NCBI GenBank assembly: GCA_946055445.1 | Contig: CAMGGF010000059.1 | Location: 1-7,355, forward strand | Source of the DNA: an uncultured Ruminococcus sp. | Lineage (GTDB): Bacteria > Bacillota > Clostridia > Oscillospirales > Acutalibacteraceae | Direction of reading: 5' to 3' | Length of the DNA: 7,355 nt | Shown here: in pieces, positions 1 through 7,168 of the stretch | Position numbering within the stretch: position 1 is the stretch's first letter | Layout of the letters: each line of letters begins with the position of its first letter | Made by a program: the position numbers and the translations under genes | The notes under the pieces: model-generated | The model's input: the letters and a program-made list of their open reading frames with translations, nothing else | What the model was told of the DNA's origin: nothing | Databases searched by the model: none

Positions 1-78
1 TGCTCGTGTTTAATAGAAAAACTAATAATATAGAACATAAACATTTTTTTGATATCACAGAGTATTTTAAAAAAGGTG
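1..78 (+). promoter_or_regulatory. AT-rich leader upstream of lacZ (promoter not resolved)
   Basis: This short stretch before the first gene is clearly richer in A and T than the coding DNA that follows, as expected for a promoter-bearing leader. I could not find a convincing pair of -35 and -10 boxes. A TAATAT at 26-31 could be a -10 box, but the bases 17 upstream of it do not resemble TTGACA. A GATATC palindrome at 51-56 is too short to call an operator. The upstream end is cut by the window edge, so the true promoter may lie partly outside. Confidence 0.3.
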
Positions 79-80
79 AT
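75..80 (+). promoter_or_regulatory. Ribosome binding site that bears on the lacZ start
   Basis: GGTGAT at 75-80, within AAAAAGGTGAT, matches the 3' part of the full Shine-Dalgarno sequence (AAGGAGGTGAT). It sits 7 bases before TTG at 88 but overlaps the ATG at 79. This favours TTG 88 on spacing and ATG 79 on codon preference. The TTG at 49, which gives the longest reading frame, has no purine-rich site before it. Confidence 0.45.
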
Positions 81-3000
81 GTTTTTTTTGAACCGCGACA
101 ATTACCGCAATTTCGACATTTTACAGGCGGGAAAACTCGACGGGCGCGCCTACTTCATTCCGTACGGTGCGGAAGCCGCACTTCGCAAAAACGACGCGTG
201 CACCGAGCGTTACGAAAGTGACAAGGTACAGGTGCTTTCGGGGGAATGGCAGTTTAAATACTATGACAAACTCGGGCTTTTGCCGACCGATTTTGACACG
301 GAAAAAGTACAGTTTGACAAAATTCAAGTCCCCTCCACTTGGCAACGAACGGGATACAGACCGCCCATTTACCTCAATTCGCGGTATGAATTTCATTTAA
401 TGCCCCCTCAACTGCCCGAAGATATGGCGGTGGGTGTTTACAGAAAAACCTTTACGGCGGAAAATATACAAAAACGGTATATTTTGAGTTTTTTGGGTGT
501 GGCGCCGTGTGTGGATGTGTATGTCAACGGCAAAACCGTCGGGTACAGTGAGGGTTCGCACAACACCGCCGAATTTGACATTTCCAAATACATAAAAGAA
601 GGCGAAAACGAATTGCTGTGCGTGGTGCACCGCTACTGCACGGGCACATATCTTGAATGTCAGGATATGTTCCGCGAAACGGGCATTTTCCGCGATGTTT
701 TGCTGTTCGCCCTCGACAAAACCGATATTGCAGATTATGAAATCAAAACCCAAAAAGGCGCTGACGGCAAATACAGCCTCACGCTGACTGCGTCGGTGTT
801 CGGGGAAACCGAAGGGTACACCCTTTCTGCCGTTTTATATGACGGTGATGCAATTTTAGCAGAAAGCACCGTAAACGCGACGGCACAGACGGTATTTTCT
901 TTTTCTGATTTAGCCGTTACAGAATGGAACGCCGAAATACCGACAGTTTACGATTTGCTGTTGACGCTCAAAAAAGGCACACAAACCGTAAGCGTTGTGC
1001 GCAATGTGACGGGCTTTAAGCGCGTGACCATTGACGGCGATGTGTTTAAATTCAACGGAAAAGCCATTAAAATGAAGGGCGTGAATCACCACGACAGCCA
1101 TCCCGTTACGGGGTATGTTATGACGGCGCAGGACATTTTAAAAGATTTGACGCTGATGAAGCAATACAACGTCAACACCGTGCGCACTTCGCACTACCCG
1201 CCCGACCCGATTTTGTTAACTCTTGCAGACCAAATGGGGTTGTATATTGTAGACGAGGCGGATATTGAAACCCACGGCACGGGTTCTGTGGGGCCCCACA
1301 AACTTTACAAGCCGAACCTGATAAGCCACGACGCAAAATGGGAGACGCACTATATCGACCGCGTAAAGAGAATGTATTTACGTGACCGCAACCACCCCTC
1401 GATTACGATGTGGTCATTGGGCAACGAGTCGGGCGGCTATCGCAATCAAGACGCGTGCTATGACTTCCTCAAAAAAGTTTGCCCCGAAATTCCCGTACAT
1501 TATGAAGGCGTTGTGCGTACAGACCGCGTTGCCTATGATGTGGTTTCGGAAATGTATACCGAAATTGCCGATGTGGTGAAAGTACGCGACGGCGCACGCG
1601 GCGAAAAATACAAAGGCAAACCGTTTTACCTTTGCGAGTACGCACACGCCATGGGCGTAGGGCCGGGCAGTTTGGAAGATTACTGGCAGGTATTCTATTC
1701 CAGCGACAAGTTGATGGGCGGATGCATTTGGGAATTTTGCGACCACGCGGTGTATCACGGCAAGGACGATAAAGCGTACAAGTACGAATACACCTACGGC
1801 GGCGACCACGGCGAAGAAATGCATGACGGCAACTTCTGTGTAGACGGTCTTTTCTACCCCGACCGCACACCGCACACGGGCGCATTGGAAATGAAAGCGG
1901 TCTACCGCCCGTTGCGCGCGCTGAAAATGGACGCGCAAACCTATAAGTTTGTCAACACAAACCGTTTCCGTTCTTCCGATTATATTGAGATACACTGGAT
2001 TTTGTTAGAGGACGGCGCGCAGACGGGGCGCGGCAGTTTTTCCTTGGATATTGCGCCGCAAAAAGAAGCGCTTTACACCATTCCCGCCGTTTGCACGGAC
2101 AAAGAGAAAGATTATTTGCTGAATATTACCTACACAGACAAGGCAAGCGGCGAAACGATTGCGTGCGAACAATTTATTTTGAATGACGCAGTCCCCGCTT
2201 ACAAAATTGACAAGCGCAAAAAGATTGTGCTCAACACACAAGACAACAAATATGTTTTGTCCTCGCCCGATTGCACCGTGATTTTCAATAAAGCAAACGG
2301 TGCAATGGAAAGTTACAATGCCTTCGGCACAGAACGCTTGAATGTATTGCCCGCGGGCGACGCACTCGGCTTTTTACCGAATATTTACCGTGCGCCGATT
2401 GACAATGACTCTTACGCGTGGGCACCGAAGTGGGACCGCAAAAAACTGCCGCTTGTGAAACCCGCTTTTCTCGGCATTGCGGCAAAAGAGGTCAACGACC
2501 ATATAGATGTCAAAGTCAGATACAAACTCGCAAAAGGGTTGGCGCTTTGGTACATTTGCGAATTGGACTATGCGGTTTATCCCGACGGCACAATCAAGGT
2601 AGAAGCAACCTTACAGCGCAAAATTTTCGGCGCAAAAGATTTGCCGCGTTTCGGCGTTACGGCGGAATTGCCGAAAGCATTTTCCAATGTCGAATATTAC
2701 GGCAGAGGCGAAAAAGAAAATATGTGTGACTTTAACGCGCACGCGCCTGTCGGCATTTATGAAAGCACCGTCAAAAATATGCACGAAAACTACATAAAGC
2801 CGCAGGACAACGGCAACCACGGCGGTACAAAGCGTTTGCGGCTGTTTGACGAACAGGGGCACGGTGTGGAAATCATCGGCGTGCCGAAATTCAGTTTCAG
2901 CGTACACGAATACACGCAAAACCTGTTGTGCGAGGCCAAGCACCGCGAGGATTTGCGCGCACAAAACACCACTTTCCTGTCGATTGACGGCTTTATGCGC

Positions 3001-3114
3001 GGGGCGGGTTCAAATGCCTGCGGTCCGGACGCGCTCGAAAAATACCGATTTACCTTTAAGGACGAATTAAAATTCAAATTCGCGGTGAAGCCCTTGAAGG
3101 GTGGCAAAGCGTAA
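79..3114 (+). CDS. lacZ: Beta-galactosidase, glycoside hydrolase family 2 (LacZ type)
   Basis: This enzyme hydrolyses terminal beta-galactosides such as lactose; it has no signal peptide, so it should act in the cytoplasm. Numbering from ATG 79 (1011 residues, close to the 1023 of E. coli LacZ), the order is N-terminal sugar-binding jelly roll (about 40-210), Ig-like domain (about 212-310), TIM barrel (about 313-600), a linking beta domain, and the C-terminal small-chain domain (about 735-1005, with RAPIDND at 771-777). Visible active-site elements are GVNHHDSHP (334-342), RTSHYP with H372, DEADIETHG with E397 and H399 (metal ligands in E. coli), WSLGNES with acid/base E450, and CEYAHAMG with nucleophile E520. 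All key residues are present, so it should be active. The aromatic Trp999 of the E. coli active site corresponds to C981 here, in a GSNACGP motif seen in many non-enterobacterial relatives. Start is ATG 79 or TTG 88. Its stop overlaps the next gene by one base. The true substrate could be a beta-galactoside other than lactose. Confidence 0.95.
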   Translation: MFFLNRDNYRNFDILQAGKLDGRAYFIPYGAEAALRKNDACTERYESDKVQVLSGEWQFKYYDKLGLLPTDFDTEKVQFDKIQVPSTWQRTGYRPPIYLNSRYEFHLMPPQLPEDMAVGVYRKTFTAENIQKRYILSFLGVAPCVDVYVNGKTVGYSEGSHNTAEFDISKYIKEGENELLCVVHRYCTGTYLECQDMFRETGIFRDVLLFALDKTDIADYEIKTQKGADGKYSLTLTASVFGETEGYTLSAVLYDGDAILAESTVNATAQTVFSFSDLAVTEWNAEIPTVYDLLLTLKKGTQTVSVVRNVTGFKRVTIDGDVFKFNGKAIKMKGVNHHDSHPVTGYVMTAQDILKDLTLMKQYNVNTVRTSHYPPDPILLTLADQMGLYIVDEADIETHGTGSVGPHKLYKPNLISHDAKWETHYIDRVKRMYLRDRNHPSITMWSLGNESGGYRNQDACYDFLKKVCPEIPVHYEGVVRTDRVAYDVVSEMYTEIADVVKVRDGARGEKYKGKPFYLCEYAHAMGVGPGSLEDYWQVFYSSDKLMGGCIWEFCDHAVYHGKDDKAYKYEYTYGGDHGEEMHDGNFCVDGLFYPDRTPHTGALEMKAVYRPLRALKMDAQTYKFVNTNRFRSSDYIEIHWILLEDGAQTGRGSFSLDIAPQKEALYTIPAVCTDKEKDYLLNITYTDKASGETIACEQFILNDAVPAYKIDKRKKIVLNTQDNKYVLSSPDCTVIFNKANGAMESYNAFGTERLNVLPAGDALGFLPNIYRAPIDNDSYAWAPKWDRKKLPLVKPAFLGIAAKEVNDHIDVKVRYKLAKGLALWYICELDYAVYPDGTIKVEATLQRKIFGAKDLPRFGVTAELPKAFSNVEYYGRGEKENMCDFNAHAPVGIYESTVKNMHENYIKPQDNGNHGGTKRLRLFDEQGHGVEIIGVPKFSFSVHEYTQNLLCEAKHREDLRAQNTTFLSIDGFMRGAGSNACGPDALEKYRFTFKDELKFKFAVKPLKGGKA

Positions 3115-3539
3115 TGCGAACAGTTTGGTATGAAAGCGGTGCGGATTATGCACCGAGCGCAGAGGTGCGCAAAACCGTATTTGTGGAAGAACAAGGCTAT
3201 ACGCTTGAAGAAGAATTTGACGATTACGACAAGGCTTGCCCGCATCTTGTGCTGTTTGACGGGGAAACCCCCGTTGCGACAGGGCGGCTGGTGCTGTTAG
3301 AAAACGGTACGGCGAAACTCGGTCGCATTGCGGTATTGAAAAACTACCGCGGCAGGCATTTGGGCGCGAAAATTGTGTCGGCGCTTTTGGAGAAAGCCAA
3401 AGAAGCAGGCGCCGAAAACGCATATGTCAGCGCGCAAAGTTATGCTGTACCCTTTTACAACAAATTCGGGTTCCGAGAATACGGCGACGAATATTTAGAC
3501 GGCAGAATCCCCCATAGAGATATGGAGATGCCGCTTTAA
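3114..3539 (+). CDS. GNAT family N-acetyltransferase, ElaA-like
   Basis: This 141-residue protein should transfer an acetyl group from acetyl-CoA to an amine on an unknown small molecule or protein. It has the usual length for a single GNAT domain. The N-terminal RKTVFVEEQG (19-28) is the signature of the ElaA/YjcF branch. The acetyl-CoA pyrophosphate loop is RIAVLKNYRGRHLGAKIV (71-88), with R79-G80-x-x-L-G84 in the expected form. The C-terminal AQSYAVPFYNKFGF (107-120) is the conserved strand and helix that closes the domain, followed by EYLDGRIPHRDM (126-137), typical of this branch. The ATG shares its A with the TAA of lacZ, and a purine-rich AAGGGTGG (3097-3104) lies 9 bases upstream, so translation is probably coupled to lacZ. 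Nothing in the sequence identifies the substrate; a link to galactoside use is only suggested by position. Confidence 0.9.
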   Translation: MRTVWYESGADYAPSAEVRKTVFVEEQGYTLEEEFDDYDKACPHLVLFDGETPVATGRLVLLENGTAKLGRIAVLKNYRGRHLGAKIVSALLEKAKEAGAENAYVSAQSYAVPFYNKFGFREYGDEYLDGRIPHRDMEMPL

Positions 3540-3553
3540 AAGAGTTACAATGT

Positions 3554-3560
3554 AAGGAAG
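3554..3560 (+). promoter_or_regulatory. Ribosome binding site of the small ORF
   Basis: AAGGAAG lies 8 bases before the ATG at 3569. This is good spacing and a good match, and the main reason to treat the 37-codon frame as a real gene. It lies in the short gap after the acetyltransferase stop codon. Confidence 0.55.
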
Positions 3561-3568
3561 TCTTAAAA

Positions 3569-3682
3569 ATGAGCAAGGTAAAAAACGAACCGAAATACAA
3601 AAACGCGGCTTTACAAGCCATTCGTGCACAGTTTGCGCGTTGCGGTATCATAAAAAGTAATCGTTACAAAACAGGAGGTTAA
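3569..3682 (+). CDS. Small basic protein, 37 residues, unknown function
   Basis: I do not recognise this short frame. It starts with ATG after a well-spaced AAGGAAG and reads MSKVKNEPKYKN, then ends with NRYKTGG. It has nine Lys/Arg and a single Glu, so the product is strongly basic. The middle (about 13-24, AALQAIRAQFAR) could form an amphipathic helix. There is one Cys (25), no membrane segment and no signal peptide. It starts 29 bases after the acetyltransferase stop, and its TAA is followed immediately by the ATG of the phosphoglycerol transferase gene, whose AGGAGG site is part of this frame's last codons. It may therefore be a functional small protein, or a leader frame whose translation opens or tunes the next gene's ribosome binding site. 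A chance open frame of this length is also possible, but the start signal and exact junction argue against it. Confidence 0.5.
   Translation: MSKVKNEPKYKNAALQAIRAQFARCGIIKSNRYKTGG
3673..3678 (+). promoter_or_regulatory. Ribosome binding site of the phosphoglycerol transferase gene
   Basis: A perfect AGGAGG lies 4 bases before ATG 3683 and 7 bases before a second in-frame ATG at 3686. The spacing favours 3686, the position directly after the upstream TAA favours 3683; the proteins differ by one Met. The site lies inside the last codons of the upstream small ORF, so ribosomes finishing that frame would pass over it. Confidence 0.8.
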
Positions 3683-5554
3683 ATGATGTTATTCTGGTTG
3701 CTCGGTATTCTTGCAGGCGTGCTGATAGGTGTTGCGGATATGTTTTTACTGATTCGAGAAAAGCGCGTCGGTGTTTGTGTGCACGCGGTTTTGCGTGACG
3801 CGATTTTATCCAATTTGCTTGCGCTTTCCTTTATGAAATATGTATTGCATATCGCCAATATATTTGCACCCGAACTGCACGGAAAATTATATCCGCTCAA
3901 ATATACTGCCGTTGTGTTGGCGTTCGGCTGTGTGTTGCTGTTGACACGCGGATTTTTGACAAACATTCTGCAAACCGTACCCCAACCGCCGAAACGCAAA
4001 GTGGGTTCTTGGATACTTCGTATTTTTTCTGCATTGTTTTTTGCGCTCGGCGTTGCGGCATTTACCGGCACGATTTGGGGCAAATCGACTTTCGGAAATT
4101 TGGCACCCGATGAAATGCTGATTAGTTTGCTCTCCCCCACCACGGGCACAAGCGATGAAGTGATGGTCACCCTATTAGAAGGGCCGATTTTGCAAACCGC
4201 CGTATTGACTGCTCTGTTTTGCGCATTCGCGTTTTCTGCGCGTAAAATTGTATATCAACTGAAAGAAAAGTCTGTAACAGTTTTCCCGGGGCTTGCACGA
4301 CGCATTCTCTGCTTTGTACTGGCTTTGGCTGTACTGGCGGGCGGTATCACTTTCGGTGTAAAAAAATTCCAACTGCAAAAATTATATTCAGCCTATGTGG
4401 ATGACTCCCCGTTTGTTGCTGACCATTTTGCCGACCCGAACACTACCAAAATGAAATTCCCCGAACAAAAGCGGAATTTAATTCACATTTATCTTGAGTC
4501 GATGGAAAACACCTACTATTCCCAAGATTTGGGCGGCTATATGGAAAAGAACCTAATGCCCGACCTTGCCGAACTTTCCAAAGAAGGGTACTCGTTCTCG
4601 CATTTACCCGAAGGATTCGGCGGACCGACAGTGAACACAGGCGGAACTTGGTCGGTTGCGGCCATGGTCAATATGAGCACAGGTGTACCGATGAAAACGC
4701 CGACTACGCCAAATGCTTACGGTACAGCGGGAAATTTCCTGCCCGGTGCAACAACTTTAGGGGACATTTTAAAAGAACAAGGCTATGCGCAAACCGTTAT
4801 GTTCGGCGCAGATGCAACATTCGGCGGATTGAACCATTACTTCCACGACCACGGTGACTTTCGCATTTTAGACTGGAACGGTGTCAAAGCAGAAGGTTGG
4901 TTGCCTGCGGATTATTCGGTTTGGTGGGGCTATGAGGACACAAAACTCTTTGAATTTGCAAAAAAAGAGTTAACGCGTCTTTCCGAAACCGGCAAACCGT
5001 TCCATTTTGTAATGGAAACGGCAGACACACACTTCCCCGACGGATATTTAGAGCCGGATGCGGAAAAACCGTTTGAAAGTCAGTATGCCAATGTGATTTT
5101 CCATAATCAAAAGCAGGTTGTGGAGTTCGTTCGTTGGATTCAAGCACAGCCGTTTTATGAAAACACAACGATTGTGCTGATCGGCGACCACCTCAGCATG
5201 GACCAAAAATTCTTTGCGGATGTAGACCCTTCATACCAGCGGACATGTTTCAATTTGATTTTAAACCCCGCGCCGACTATACGCCATATTCCGCAAAAGC
5301 GTATGCACAATCGGCAATGGGCAAGTTTTGATATGTTCCCCACCATTCTTTCGAGTATCGGTGTAGAAATCAAAGGCGACCGCCTCGGTATCGGCACGGA
5401 TTTGTTCTCCGACAAACAGACGCTGTTTGAGGAATACGGTGTTGACTTTGTCAATACGGAACTGGTTAAAGGCAGTAGTTTTTATAATGAAAACATTTTG
5501 ACCGGTGACAACAGCGGCTATACCCCGCAGTACGGTGACCAAGGGAAAAAGTGA
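3683..5554 (+). CDS. LTA synthase / MdoB-type phosphoglycerol transferase
   Basis: This 623-residue membrane enzyme belongs to the sulfatase-fold family that moves glycerol phosphate from phosphatidylglycerol onto a polymer or glycan outside the membrane (lipoteichoic acid in LtaS, periplasmic glucans in MdoB/OpgB). About six hydrophobic segments can be seen at roughly 1-24, 38-60, 71-92, 108-131, 168-186 and 203-226; the catalytic domain follows from about 265 to 590. Expected active-site residues are present: metal ligand E272 in IYLESME, nucleophile T322 in GGTWSVAAMV, H450 in DTHFPDGY, and D502-H503 in IGDHLSMD. The stretches around E272, T322 and H450 resemble E. coli MdoB more than S. 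aureus LtaS as I recall them, so the acceptor may be a glycan rather than a glycerol phosphate chain. It is the last gene of the plus-strand cluster and is followed by a terminator. Family is sure, exact substrate is not. Confidence 0.9.
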   Translation: MMLFWLLGILAGVLIGVADMFLLIREKRVGVCVHAVLRDAILSNLLALSFMKYVLHIANIFAPELHGKLYPLKYTAVVLAFGCVLLLTRGFLTNILQTVPQPPKRKVGSWILRIFSALFFALGVAAFTGTIWGKSTFGNLAPDEMLISLLSPTTGTSDEVMVTLLEGPILQTAVLTALFCAFAFSARKIVYQLKEKSVTVFPGLARRILCFVLALAVLAGGITFGVKKFQLQKLYSAYVDDSPFVADHFADPNTTKMKFPEQKRNLIHIYLESMENTYYSQDLGGYMEKNLMPDLAELSKEGYSFSHLPEGFGGPTVNTGGTWSVAAMVNMSTGVPMKTPTTPNAYGTAGNFLPGATTLGDILKEQGYAQTVMFGADATFGGLNHYFHDHGDFRILDWNGVKAEGWLPADYSVWWGYEDTKLFEFAKKELTRLSETGKPFHFVMETADTHFPDGYLEPDAEKPFESQYANVIFHNQKQVVEFVRWIQAQPFYENTTIVLIGDHLSMDQKFFADVDPSYQRTCFNLILNPAPTIRHIPQKRMHNRQWASFDMFPTILSSIGVEIKGDRLGIGTDLFSDKQTLFEEYGVDFVNTELVKGSSFYNENILTGDNSGYTPQYGDQGKK

Positions 5555-5565
5555 TTTTGACATTG

Positions 5566-5601
5566 ACAACGCCCACCCTTTTTTGGGGTGGGCGTTGTTT
5601 T
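5566..5601 (+). terminator. Rho-independent terminator between convergent operons
   Basis: CAACGCCCACCC (5567-5578) pairs perfectly with GGGTGGGCGTTG (5586-5597), with one more A-T pair outside (5566 with 5598) and a 7-base loop TTTTTTG. On the plus strand the stem is followed by TTTT at 5598-5601 and then a T-rich run, 11 bases after the phosphoglycerol transferase stop. Read from the minus strand the hairpin starts just past the end of the TVP38-type gene, but no T-tract follows it, so it should work best for the plus-strand operon and more weakly, if at all, for the other. Confidence 0.85.
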
Positions 5602-5604
5602 GGG

Positions 5605-6336
5605 TTATATTTTCGCGATTTTGGTAAAATGACGGTACAAAAGCACGCCCGCACCACTGAGCAGGAGTGTTACCGCATACACGACCGCGGCGGCAAAATA
5701 GTTTTTCTCGCCGAAATACGCACCGCACATTGTAGAAGTGATGATACTCGGTATGCGCGCAACGGTGGTCAGCACCAAAAAGACGGGCAATTTCAACCCT
5801 GTCAGCGGCACGAAATAGGTCAGCAAATCTTTCGGTGCACCGGGAATTAAGTAAATCAGGAATAACAGCACCTTTGTGCGTGGATTTTCCTGCAAAAAGC
5901 CGAATTGTGACAGACTTTCGGGTTCGACAAAGACGGATACAAACCGTTCCCCGTAGTGTGCGGAAAGCAAAAGAATAATCGCACTGCCGAGTTGCGTGCC
6001 GACCATACACCACAAAAGTCCGCCGAAAACGCCGAATGCGTAGCCTGACGCGACTTCTAACGGCTCGGCGGGGATAAATTTAAACACCGTTTGCGCCGCG
6101 CGAACGGCAACAAAGAGCACTTCACCCCACGCGCCGTATGTGTCCAATTTCGCTTTAAACACCTGCGGGTCCGTGAAAATCACAAGCAATTTTTGCCCGA
6201 ACACAAAATATAAAATGATGCCTGTCGCCAAAAGTACCGCAAGCGGTATGATTGCAGAACACACCTGCCGTTTCGTCGGCTTTTTCAGGTTTATTTTCCG
6301 TTTTTGAAGATTTCGGAAAGGCTTTTTATTCGGCAT
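5605..6336 (-). CDS. TVP38/TMEM64 family membrane protein (VTT domain)
   Basis: This 243-residue polytopic protein belongs to the broad DedA/VTT superfamily, whose members are linked to lipid or small-solute movement across membranes; the role of bacterial TVP38 proteins is not settled. After a very basic N-terminus (1-24) come hydrophobic segments at about 26-47, 72-90, 100-125, 155-175, 182-205 and 213-234. The family signature is clear: FIPAEPLEVASGYAFG (87-102) with a glycine-rich helix after it (GTQLGS, 113-118), then IPGAPKDLLTYFVPLTG (164-180), and ARIPSI (193-198). Length is usual for the family. Its ATG lies 11 bases inside the end of the upstream glycosyltransferase gene, with a GGCGGTGA-like site just before it, so the two are very probably one transcript and translationally coupled. 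Confidence 0.9.
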   Translation of the reverse strand: MPNKKPFRNLQKRKINLKKPTKRQVCSAIIPLAVLLATGIILYFVFGQKLLVIFTDPQVFKAKLDTYGAWGEVLFVAVRAAQTVFKFIPAEPLEVASGYAFGVFGGLLWCMVGTQLGSAIILLLSAHYGERFVSVFVEPESLSQFGFLQENPRTKVLLFLIYLIPGAPKDLLTYFVPLTGLKLPVFLVLTTVARIPSIITSTMCGAYFGEKNYFAAAVVYAVTLLLSGAGVLLYRHFTKIAKI

Positions 6337-7147
6337 ACCGCTTCACCGCCGCTTGCCGCGCACGCAAAGGATAAAATGCGTCCAAATCCCCTTTGTAATT
6401 CGCCCGCCACGGTTTATATTTGCCGTTGTAGTGAATAATGCAGGTATTTTGCCGCACATACGCCATTGCCGCCTCTTTGCCGTATTGCTGACACAAACGG
6501 GCAAAACAGCGCTCGTCCAAATTGTAAATATTTTCGTCCAAACGCAAAATGCGTTCCCCGTACAGGGCGTTTAACACATCTTGGTCGGCTAAAAAGAGGC
6601 TGTGCGGATGTTTTCTGATACAATCGAAAACCTCTTGGGGAGAGAAAAATGCGCGTAGGGCGCGTAAATTAAGCATTAACACGCCCGCATTGATATAGGT
6701 GCTTTGCGGGTGCATACCGAGTCTTGCGGTATTCAACAAATTGACAAGCGGCGACAAATGCCCGCACCCGGCAAACAGGCAATCCCCGAACTGCACATTG
6801 TAAAGCGGTGTAAGATTGCCGATAATCAGCGTGTCGGGGTCGATATATAAAATACGGTCTAACGCTTTCGGCAGATATGCGGCGGCAAACAAGCGGTAAT
6901 AGGTTTCTTTGGAAGTGCGTTTTAAAATCGGCGCATCTCGGAACAATTCGGCAGGCACCGACACCGAAAGTACGCGGCTGTCACCGCCCTCCACGGCATT
7001 GCCGATGGCGTCAAAATCCGTTTCGGTCAAATCGGTGTGCGCAACATAAATATCGAATGCTGTTCGCGGATTGCTTTGTATTAAAGAACGAAGCATTACA
7101 CAAAGCGGTTTTACATAGCCGGAATTGAGTGTTACTAAAATATTCAC
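6326..7147 (-). CDS. Glycosyltransferase family 8 protein
   Basis: This 273-residue enzyme should transfer a hexose from a nucleotide sugar (usually UDP-Glc or UDP-Gal) to an unknown acceptor, with a retaining mechanism and a divalent metal. Numbered from GTG 7147, it opens with the typical NILVTLNSGYVKPLCVMLRSL strand and helix, carries the metal-binding motif D103-P104-D105 in LYIDPDTLIIGNL, the conserved INAGVLMLNL (about 152-161), DQDVLNAL (188-195), and the C-terminal IIHYNGKYKPW with metal ligand H239. There is no signal peptide or membrane span, so it is cytoplasmic. I chose GTG 7147 because AAAGGAAAGGGG precedes it by 9 bases and the protein then starts at the usual family position. 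A longer frame from TTG 7216 would add 23 charged residues not typical of the family. The gene overlaps the downstream TVP38-type gene by 11 bases. Acceptor could be a cell-wall glycan, a lipid or a protein. Confidence 0.92.
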   Translation of the reverse strand: MNILVTLNSGYVKPLCVMLRSLIQSNPRTAFDIYVAHTDLTETDFDAIGNAVEGGDSRVLSVSVPAELFRDAPILKRTSKETYYRLFAAAYLPKALDRILYIDPDTLIIGNLTPLYNVQFGDCLFAGCGHLSPLVNLLNTARLGMHPQSTYINAGVLMLNLRALRAFFSPQEVFDCIRKHPHSLFLADQDVLNALYGERILRLDENIYNLDERCFARLCQQYGKEAAMAYVRQNTCIIHYNGKYKPWRANYKGDLDAFYPLRARQAAVKRYAE

Positions 7148-7156
7148 AAGCGGTTT

Positions 7157-7168
7157 CCCCTTTCCTTT
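7157..7168 (-). promoter_or_regulatory. Ribosome binding site that decides the GT8 start
   Basis: On the minus strand AAAGGAAAGGGG lies 9 bases upstream of GTG 7147. It supports the GTG as the start rather than the in-frame TTG at 7216. Confidence 0.7.

Noticed and set aside
1414..1995. A 193-codon open frame on the minus strand inside lacZ
   Set aside because: It lies wholly antisense to the catalytic core of lacZ, including both catalytic glutamates, and its translation shows no recognisable domain; it is a by-product of lacZ codon use.
2790..3423. Minus-strand frames across the lacZ-acetyltransferase junction
   Set aside because: Both flanking plus-strand proteins are confidently identified with conserved motifs through this region, so the antisense frames are shadows.
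3653..3671. Small GTAA-TCG-TTAC hairpin before the phosphoglycerol transferase gene
   Set aside because: The stem is only four base pairs with weak A/T pairs and no T-tract, so it is not a credible terminator or attenuator.
5261..6013. A 250-codon minus-strand frame running across the terminator and into the TVP38-type gene
   Set aside because: It overlaps two well-supported genes and the hairpin, its translation is rich in Arg, Cys and His with no domain pattern, and it shares DNA with the real TVP38 frame.
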